Assembly (NCBI GenBank): GCA_037039685.1
Contig: JAWNGF010000002.1
Location: 1,364,001-1,428,000, forward strand
Source: Ceratobasidium sp. AG-K
Lineage: Eukaryota; Basidiomycota; Agaricomycetes; Cantharellales; Ceratobasidiaceae
Direction: 5' to 3'
Length of the DNA: 64,000 nt
Shown: one piece after another, positions 56,774-64,000 of the stretch
How the letters are laid out: the number at the start of each line of letters is the position of its first letter
Numbering within the stretch: position 1 is the first letter of the stretch
Made by a program: the position numbers and the translations under genes
Notes under the pieces: generated by a model
Database searches by the model: none
Told to the model about the DNA's origin: nothing
The model's input: only the letters and a program-made list of their open reading frames with translations

Positions 56774-57258
56774 TGTTCTCAACCTCGTCCCTCATTTTTT
56801 TTCCTTGATCTGTTCCATGCATATTCCCGTCTCGTTTCACACATGTTTGATTCTGCTTGTTGTCTCTTTTTTCTTGTTTCTGCTTCGGCGGACAGCAACG
56901 AACTCTCCTTTAGTCCAGTGTTTGGTCTCTATTCCCTTTTTGCATGTACATGACAGTTTATCTTGGCTTTCATGTTGTCTGGATTCGAATGGTATGTGTG
57001 TTGCGTAATCTATAGGTTGTGAATTTTCCTTATTTCGGAGAGTGCCGTCTGAAACCCCTCTATATTCTCCACTTCTCCTCTCTTAAACCGATGCGCATAT
57101 ACTCGGCACTTTTCCAATATTAAGCGACCAGTTCGAGATACTACACAAATATTTATACAATTAAGTTTACACTGGGAGCGCAAGGCATATAGTACAACAG
57201 TGAAGACAGGTAATATGTTGATTCCTAGAACGAAGGGACTCGTCCAGGGACCGTCCAG
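56774..57258. other. Intergenic between convergent genes
   Basis: Pyrimidine-rich 3' flank of the PH-CNH gene, then the 3' flank of the GH13 gene. No further gene seen. Confidence 0.5.
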
Positions 57259-59356
57259 TCAAGAAGAGCTGCCTACGAACATCAGTATTGACATTGTCAA
57301 CGATGACAGCAGGAGCAGAGAGAGATTAGGTGTCGATACAGGGCTAGAGCTTGAGGATTGAATCCTGGTGACTGGCTGGGGACCTTGGTTCCCACATATG
57401 CCCGAATTTCGTAGATAAACCGAAGGGATTAGGACCTGCGAGCCAAGTTAGCGGAATCACTCCCATCAAAAAGAGCCGAAACACGTTTACCACTGCACGC
57501 CCGCCGTTTCCGTAGGATATAGTCAGTGCACCGCCCGAGCCGGTTACGTATTGCTACGATGCGTCAGGCTGGTTTCCAGTCGAGAGCATGAGCTAAACTG
57601 ACCAAGCATGAAATGATACTAGAATCAATAATGCGTTAATGCATGATAGCTCACGCCCGCTTAGGTGTACTCACTCGGTCAAGGGCTGGCCGGTAGGGTA
57701 GCCAGAATTCAGTACTGAAGCGCTCTCGTTGTATTCCTATACCAAATGTTATGAGTACGCCCTCTAGCTTGGAAAGTACTTACAGCTGAACCACGACCGG
57801 TCAATACACTGATCACTGGACCCCGGCCAAGGACAATTTCACGGTCGGTATGGCTCAAGATCTGAGAACGCTGGTGGAGCCAGTCTGTGACGGGATGATC
57901 CACTTTGCCATCGATAGGAGACAGGGTACTGGACACAAGGAAGTTCCTGAACTGGTTAATGGAAGCTATGAGCTGGAGTGCGTCGTTCTCGCGGTACTGC
58001 GAGGGCCAAAGGGGTTCGCGATTTGCAGGGTCGCCTCTGCCTTTGAAGTATTGCTCTTGCCCATAGTAAACGACCGGAATACCGTCATACATGAAAGAGA
58101 ATACCAGGGCATTGCTTGGTGTGAATGCATGAGTCATTGGAAAGGGTACGTTGGGGCAGGACTCACTAGAGACTTTGCGGGTCTTTATACTGGCCCGACC
58201 ATCGTGGTACATCATGGTTTTCCAAAAAGTTTCCGAGCAATCCTGTATCCTGGAGGCAAATGTATGCGTGAATATGCCAGTGTCCAAGTGCTGAACGACT
58301 GAAATACCTCAAAAGTATCCTGCGATTGGGTTATGATGGAAGCCAACGCGGTGATATTGGTCGTGTTTGGGTTCCCAAACGCTGCAGTGAGTCCATAATA
58401 CAACGGAAAGTTGAGTATAGAGTCCAATGGCCCTTGGTACGATGCGCCGAGTCTGATCGCTGGTGAGAGTTAGCCACTTTGCAGGTAGGATAAACATACT
58501 CAATGTCGGGCCCATATACCTCGCCGATGCAAAACACTCCGGCTGCGCCGCAGAAACCAGACCAAAAATCACGACGAATATGCTTGGCAGCGTCAATTCG
58601 GAGACCGTCGATACCATACTCCTTTACGAAATTGGCGACCCAGTCTTCGTACTGTGTTACAACGTCCTCACGTTCTGTGTTGACATCAACTAGAGCTACC
58701 TTGACATCGCCCATCCAGCATTGCTCGATGGAAGTTTGGTTTTTATAGTTAATTGGGCTACAGAGGGGCAGTTAGAGCGAGGGACTGAAACAATGAGAGC
58801 TCCTAACCAATAGGGATGGTACTGTGCCGGGTCTTTGAAAAAGAACGGAGAAAAGTCTGGATCAGTTGTTGTGGCCACCACGTTATTCACAACCATGTCC
58901 ACCATGAGGTACATCCCGCGTGCATGTATCTCAGAGCTAAGCGCTTTGAGATCGTCCGCTGTCCCAAAATGGGGGTTGAGCTGTGAGATATCCTCGATCC
59001 AGTACCCATGGTATGATTCCCCATATGCAGTGATGCCCTCGATGTTCTTGTTCACTGGAGAGATCCAAATGGCAGTGAATCCCATGCGTTGGATGTAATT
59101 CAAGTTCTCCCGAATTGAGTTCCAGGTACCGCCGCAATAACGTTGTTTCATGGGGTCACAAGCATCCAAGGCGACGGACGAGTCCTTTGGGAGCGCAAAG
59201 CGGTCCGTGACTATCCTGCTTGGGATAAGCGATGTTGATGAACAATGCATTCAATACGTACTGGTATATGGAGCGCCCTCTCCATTGCTCGGCGGTTGCT
59301 GCAAAAACACTAGACGAAAGGAGCGATGATGATATTATTACTGAAAACGGAAGCAT
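57259..59356 (-). CDS. GPI-type GH13 alpha-amylase family protein (alpha-glucan transglycosylase type)
   Basis: Ten exons on the minus strand, from 59356-59262 to 57435-57259, with a 16 nt exon at 57603-57618; the sum is exactly 546 codons (545 residues). Signal peptide (MLPFSVIISSSLLSSSVFA). GH13 regions: I is DMVVNN, where amylases have DVVVNH; II is GIDGLRIDAAKH with the Asp nucleophile; III is FCIGEVY with the acid Glu; IV is FLENHD. HPYC and IEQCW hold the Cys pair known from Taka-amylase, and GIPVVYYGQEQ follows. The end is a Ser/Pro stalk and a hydrophobic tail (LSLLLLSSLTMSILMF) of GPI type. Loss of the region I His with a GPI anchor is what is reported for Aspergillus AgtA-type 4-alpha-glucanotransferases acting on wall alpha-glucan, so transglycosylation is more likely than starch digestion. 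Confidence 0.88.
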
Positions 59357-59673
59357 TGTAATCCAAGTCAAGAAAGAAACGAGCGGGGAAGAGATATATT
59401 AAAGTAATCCCTTACGAGGAATAAATACGCCTGTGGAGAATGAGAAGGGAGAAGTTGAGTCGGCATGTTTAGGGGAGCCGAGTCGGATCTAAATAGGGGG
59501 ACCCCTGTGTTATTTTCATGTGACCAAGCAGTAACCATGCAAATGCCATTTATTCCCTAAGTATAGATATTAACTCGTAAATGCGATCAAGGAGGTCGTT
59601 AAAAGAACACTAGAATGACAGAGGTACAGATGCTCATGAGGCAACTTCAAGAAAAACATGACCGCGAAATTAA
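59357..59673. other. Upstream region of the GH13 gene
   Basis: Contains the promoter of the minus-strand GH13 gene and the 3' flank of the Hook gene. No further gene; no clear TATA box. Confidence 0.45.
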
Positions 59674-62600
59674 CTAGTGCCGCTGCTGTGGAACCTTGTC
59701 AGTTGAGGCAATGAGAATGGCTACATAGAACTCACCAATGATTGTCCAATCTATGACGATAATGAGTGAGATGTGAATACACTGGGTAACGCATCACTTA
59801 CATTCTTCCGCTGCTGTCCAAGCCAACTCGAAGGTGCGGCGCGCTGAGGTTGTTTCAGATGACCTCGAGCAACATTCATGCCGTGGCGCTGAATGATGCC
59901 CAGCATAAGCGTCTGTTCTTGTTGGTAACGCTGAGTCGCTTCCCGCAAAAGTCGCTGAACAAAGAGATTGAGGGCCAAAGTTTGTATGACCCAGGCGCGG
60001 CGATCACTTACCTTGTATCGTTCCACTTCTTCTTCGGCGATCTTGATCTGAGAGCGGTAGTTCTCCGCTTCCTCGAACGCCGCCTAGTAATGGTTCGTCA
60101 AGTTCTTGTTCGGGGGGGGGGGGGGGGGGGGGGGGTTGGTAGTCACATACCGGATTCCCGCCACTGGACTTGCTTTGCTCCTTGAACAATTTGTCTTGGT
60201 CTTTGATAAACTGGACAGGCATCTCAGCGAATCGAACCAGCCTTGCCGACTCGTCACTCACTGCACGCGCTTTCTGGTACTTCTCCTGACTGGTCTTGAG
60301 TTGCTCCTTGAGCTGAACATTGTCCTCGTGAAGCGCCAAGAACTTGGCCTTGGCTTCTTCCGGGAGCTCTTTGCCCCCCAGACTCGCCCGCAGGTCCCTA
60401 GAAAAGAAACACATCCCAGTAGTTAGCGTTTAGCCGAAATTGGCTATGTTGCATAAACGAGTCAAGATCTGGGCGCACCCAAAGTGGCGCTCGCGCTCAA
60501 GCATTCTCTCGCGCTGACCGATCCCCTCGTTTTGCAATGAAACCTTCTCCATAAGGAGAGTGTTTACCTGCTCGAGTTGCATCTTGTTCTTATCCTTGAG
60601 CTCGGTTATTTGAGTATGTAGTCGGTCCATTTCTGCTTCCATTCCTGCTTTGTCTTCGTTCACAGACTCGCGCAGGGTGGCGAGGATTTCGAGTTGGTCC
60701 TTGTTCACAAGGTTTACTGCGTGTGGAATGTCAGACGCGACAAAAAAGGAGAAACTAGAGCGCTCACGATCTGATTTGGCGATAGTCAGGTCTCTGGACT
60801 GTGTCTCAAACTTGACTTGAAGCTCAGCGTGCTCCTTTCGTAGGGCATCGAGTTGCTCCACACTCTCGTTAAGCCGCTGCCTCAAAGCAATAGCAGCCTC
60901 AGGTCTGCAACTAGTCAATATCCGCGTCCAAACATAAACATTAACCACAACTTACCCATCACCAACAGCTTTTCCATTACGAATTTCCTCCAACTGGGCT
61001 TGAAGGACAAGTTTCTCCCTGTGAGCAGCCAAATAGTCCTCCTCATACCGGGATTTCATCCGTTGCGAATCCTCAAGCAGACTCTCCAATACCAGTATGC
61101 GGCTTGCTTCCTCGCCACCAGCACGGGCAGCCTCCAAGTCCCGTTTCAAGGCCCTAATTTGAAGCTTCAAGTCGGTCATCGTTGTCCCAGTGATTGCGTC
61201 GTCTAGTTCTCCGCCCAATCCACGCGAGGTTGCGTCCAACTCATAGCCAGGTGTCATAGGGACCGCGGGGGTCTGCGGTTCAGATGCTGGGGTTGCTGCT
61301 TCATCGGTGCTGGCCGTACGAATTCGGGGGCGAGGTACGGCAGCCAGTTCGAGCTCACGGACGCGCTCCTGGTACAACTCGAGAGCCTCGCTATCTTTCG
61401 TCCGTTCTTCAGTAACTTGACGAAGACGAGTTTGAGATTGGGAAAGCTCGAATCGTACGCCTTCGATTTCCGTCATGCGTGCAGAGACCTTGTTCTCGAG
61501 TTCTGTGATCTGAGTCTTGTAGGATTCCATGAGCGGTTTGTATGCGGCTACTTTGCGATTTTCTTCCTCGAGAGTAGCGTTTTTGTCTACAAGGGTTGCG
61601 TTTTGTTCTTCGAGGCTCTATTTAATGGGGTCAACCTATATGATCTGACTGCGCGTTCTGACGCGTACCTTCACGGTTCGTCGGAGGTCGGCGCTCTCCT
61701 CTAGCTTTTTCTTGTACTTTTCCATCACATTTTCAGTTTTGTGTAGTTTCTCAGCCGCGTGGCGATATCTGACAGGGGTACCATGAGTACGCTTATCTTG
61801 CAGTTCGTGCAAATACCTACTCGTCAACTTGGTCCTTTAATCGGACCGCCTCGTCAGCTTTGATTTGCAGCTCTTCGACCTTGCGTTATCTAGTATCAGC
61901 AACTACGCAGGTGCTTGGGTGCTTGGGCTCACTTTGCGCGTCAACTCGTTGATAACTGACGTCTGCCTATCGGCCTCAATTTCGGCGGTGCCCAAGCTCT
62001 CTTCGGTTTTCTGCCTATTGGACGAATGCATCAGTGCTCCGTGCGGTCGAGCCACCACAGTTGCGATCAATACTCACAAGTCGGCACGTAACCTCTCAAT
62101 TTCTGCCCGCATAATACCGTCCGATTTATCCTGACGCCTATCGTCTAGCTGTCGCCGTAAATCTCGTAAATGGGAGGAAACCTCCTCTTTCTCAGCAACG
62201 GTATCGTCCTGCTCGTGGTTAGTCACAGTGAACCGCCTTACAACCAGAGACGTCTCACAAAGGCTGTTTGCAGCCTTCGCTGCTCTTCTAACAGCTCCTG
62301 ATAGACTTTCTCCAGAGTTTCCTTATCGGCTAGCGCTCTACTACGTTCTAGTTGCATCTGGTAATAATGATCATCACTGGCGAGTAGAGTAAGTGCGACA
62401 CGCCTGGCTTGGAGTAACGGTACTTACTCGGTCATAGTAGCATCTCCAGCGCGACGAGTATCCTGTTCGGCGAGCCTCGACATGACCTGACACGCTCCAG
62501 TCAGGTTACGGAATCAAGGCACCAAGGGCCCGCGTACCTTTTCAATTGCAGTCATGATCGCGCGTTGGTCCGCTTGCGGGAGTTTCTGAATACCGACAAT

Positions 62601-63033
62601 GACCTCCGTGTTCTTCTTGCCATGGACCGCAATTGCAATTGTCAGCCGACACAGCGTGAGTGTTTGGACAACATCATGGCTCTGAGCGATCGCCTGCAAG
62701 TCAGGGACCTCGAGTCCGGTCGTTGGCCGCTGAAGGACGTCGGTAAAGTATTGGTTCATTAGACGAAAGAGGCGCTTGAGCTGGCTGAATCGTATGACCC
62801 AGTTTTCTGAGCCTTGTGAACGTGGTGGGTTACGAAAGTATTCCTCGTCGCTACGCGTTTAATAAGTAGCGGGTAGGTGTGTATTCAGAGAGAACTAACA
62901 CTTGAGAAAGAACCTCAAATAGAATAGTGCCATCGTCAAGGTCGGCGAGAGACGTGACCGTTCGCGACAGCTGGAATAGGGATAACCATGAGATGAACGC
63001 CTGGCTTTCTTGCTGAATATCTTGGTGCGGCAT
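59674..63033 (-). CDS. Hook-family dynein adaptor
   Basis: Links early endosomes or other cargo to cytoplasmic dynein and kinesin-3 for hyphal transport. The minus-strand gene begins at the ATG 63031-63033 (MPHQDIQQESQAF). The N-terminal Hook domain, a calponin-homology-like fold, covers about the first 160 residues: ISWLSLFQLS, LADLDDGTILFEVLSQV, FSQLKRLFRLMNQYFTDVL, TLTLCRLTIAIAVHG. More than 600 residues of coiled coil follow (for example QELLEEQRRLQTAF, RLRQVTEERTKDSEALELYQ), interrupted by a Pro/Thr linker (ASEPQTPAVPMTPG). The C-terminal part, where FTS/FHIP partners bind in known Hooks, includes FVQRLLREATQRYQQEQT and ends QQRH at 59674. Short introns interrupt it throughout; one near 60089-60150 contains a 24 nt G run. 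I did not check every junction for frame. Confidence 0.85.
60112..60135 (+). repeat. Poly-G tract of 24 nt in an intron
   Basis: An unbroken run of G on the plus strand, which is poly-C in the transcript of the Hook gene, between its donor (gtatgtgac) and acceptor (ttactag). Confidence 0.95.
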
Positions 63034-63519
63034 CGTGCTACCTTCAGGTGTCAGTTGGCCTCTAGTAGATGTTCAGCTAGTATTTCACTACGGGTCGCGA
63101 CGACACTCGCCTAATATGCAACCTCGCTCAGCGAGCAGCGCGTTTCCAATCCGTCGATAGCCAAAATGATTCAATAATGGGGTATAGAGTGACTTAATCT
63201 AAGAATAAAGTCGGGTTTGACGAGAAGAAGCCTTGAACAGACGGTATATGTCGAGTTCACCCCGACGGCCTGGTCGCGGCGCGAATCACGAGAAGGGTGC
63301 CTAGCGCCGGGCGTTTGAGGGCCATTAATTACGCAAGCTAGCTAGCCATCACCGCCAGACACACAATTTGCAGAACCAAAAACCCAGAGATCTATGCAGA
63401 AAATTGACTACCTTGGTAACGATAAAATATATACATGCACCGCGTCTCTCCGCCGCACTGGGGATAGGCATATGAAACAGACCGCTATGAGTAGAAACGC
63501 AACCAACTATGGAGCGAGA
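63034..63519. other. Spacer between Hook and striatin genes
   Basis: Upstream region of Hook and downstream region of striatin, both on the minus strand. No extra gene or motif recognised. Confidence 0.5.
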
Positions 63520-64000
63520 TCATGACGAGTAAATTTTGACCACACCGTCCGCACCGGCGCTCGCAATGAACGGCATGCTTGGGTGGAACTGGACATCGAG
63601 CGTACCCTCATTACTCTTTTCACGGTGCGCGTTGAGTTCTTGCACACATGTCTTGGAACCGAGGATATCCCAGAACCTGATCGAGCCGTCATGGCTTCCA
63701 CTGACCAAGGAGAACCCAGTAGTGTCGATGGATAAGGCAGTCACAGTGTCCAGGTGGGCCAGCATGGAGTGTTGACATTCACCTAAAAAAAACATTAGAA
63801 TACCAGCTATATTCCCTGTACGATTCCACATACCCGTAGTAACATCAAATATCCTAATGTACTTGTCCTCGTGCGCAGAAACAAGCAGAGGCATCGTAGG
63901 ATGCGATGCAATAGCGTTGATCTGAGTCTCCGGCGTGCCGTCTGATAACGAGGTAAGCACGCGTATTTCCAGTTGGCGCAACCACTCACCATAAGTCTCA
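63520..64000 (-). CDS. Striatin family, C-terminal WD40 part (gene runs off the window)
   Basis: Only the 3' end of the gene is present: exons 64000-63834 (open at the edge) and 63782-63520, with a 51 nt intron. Three WD40 blades are visible: INAIASHPTMPLLVSAHEDKYI... (cut here), HSMLAHLDTVTALSIDTTG with SGSHDGSIRFWDI, and the last with DVQFHPSMPFIASAGADGVVKIY before the stop. This order, with HPT, AHED and HSM.AHLD, is characteristic of striatin (Far8/Pro11), the scaffold of the STRIPAK phosphatase-kinase complex that in fungi controls cell fusion, fruiting-body development and septation signalling. Confidence 0.85.
   Translation of the reverse strand, partial: ETYGEWLRQLEIRVLTSLSDGTPETQINAIASHPTMPLLVSAHEDKYIRIFDVTTGMWNRTGNIAGILMFFLGECQHSMLAHLDTVTALSIDTTGFSLVSGSHDGSIRFWDILGSKTCVQELNAHREKSNEGTLDVQFHPSMPFIASAGADGVVKIYSS

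Noticed and set aside
1..64000. CRISPR arrays, operons, prophage or bacterial insertion sequences
   Set aside because: No evenly spaced repeats or bacterial-type gene blocks; the intron-rich genes are eukaryotic.

Overview
The window reads as nuclear DNA of a filamentous basidiomycete. Almost every gene is cut by many 40-70 nt GT-AG introns, the genes are densely packed on both strands, and the conserved genes (homoaconitase LYS4, cytochrome-type D-lactate dehydrogenase, MBF1, gamma-tubulin, a MET8-type sirohaem enzyme, a Rho GEF, a Hook protein, striatin) are all fungal in type. Caspase-like, NACHT-WD40 and F-box families in the accessory parts resemble those expanded in Agaricomycetes such as Rhizoctonia/Ceratobasidiaceae. 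That placement is inference from family resemblance, not a database result.

Layout. 1-4.3 kb: two tandem paralogous caspase-like (C14) genes with a small signal-peptide/one-TM protein gene between them. 5.3-7.7 kb: a lineage-type membrane protein with a charged coiled-coil tail. 8.6-12.6 kb (minus): a DH-PH-CNH Rho guanine nucleotide exchange factor. 13.8-26.6 kb: a surface-protein and relic region. It holds three dispersed paralogues of one small secreted Ser/Thr-rich family (14.8-15.4 minus, 18.0-18.8 plus, 21.0-21.8 plus), a small basic/acidic protein, an intact F-box gene and a broken partial copy of it, and a GPI-type double-fasciclin protein. 26.9-29.1 kb (minus): homoaconitase of lysine synthesis. 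29.8-35.1 kb: two wrecks, a type-B carboxylesterase pseudogene and a NACHT-WD40 (NLR-like) pseudogene. 37.0-38.2 kb: an RRM-RS splicing protein. 38.6-43.6 kb: D-lactate dehydrogenase, then a partial tandem duplication of it, with a small hypothetical gene whose last exon lies in the duplicated block. 43.8-48.1 kb: MBF1, gamma-tubulin and an unrecognised five-exon gene. 50.8-56.8 kb: tetraspanin-like protein, MET8-like enzyme (divergent pair), and a PH-CNH protein lacking a DH domain. 57.3-59.4 kb: a GPI-type GH13 enzyme with the altered region I of cell-wall alpha-glucan transglycosylases. 59.7-63.0 kb: Hook-family dynein adaptor. 63.5 kb to the edge: the C-terminal WD40 part of striatin.

How the genes relate. 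Several products act at the cell surface or on wall signalling: Rho GEF, PH-CNH protein, tetraspanin, fasciclin protein, three Ser/Thr-rich proteins and the GPI-GH13. Gamma-tubulin, Hook and striatin concern microtubules, transport and signalling scaffolds. No operons or CRISPR are present, as expected for a fungus.

A technical point affects many calls. Summing exon lengths shows that several otherwise intact conserved genes are out of frame by exactly one base, mostly minus one and often at C or G runs. These are homoaconitase, D-lactate dehydrogenase, MET8, the PH-CNH protein and the 5.3 kb membrane protein (each minus one), and gamma-tubulin (plus one). This looks more like consensus error than biology, so spans are given for the whole gene. 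By contrast MBF1, tetraspanin, GH13, the RRM-RS protein, the fasciclin protein and the caspase-like genes sum exactly to whole codons.
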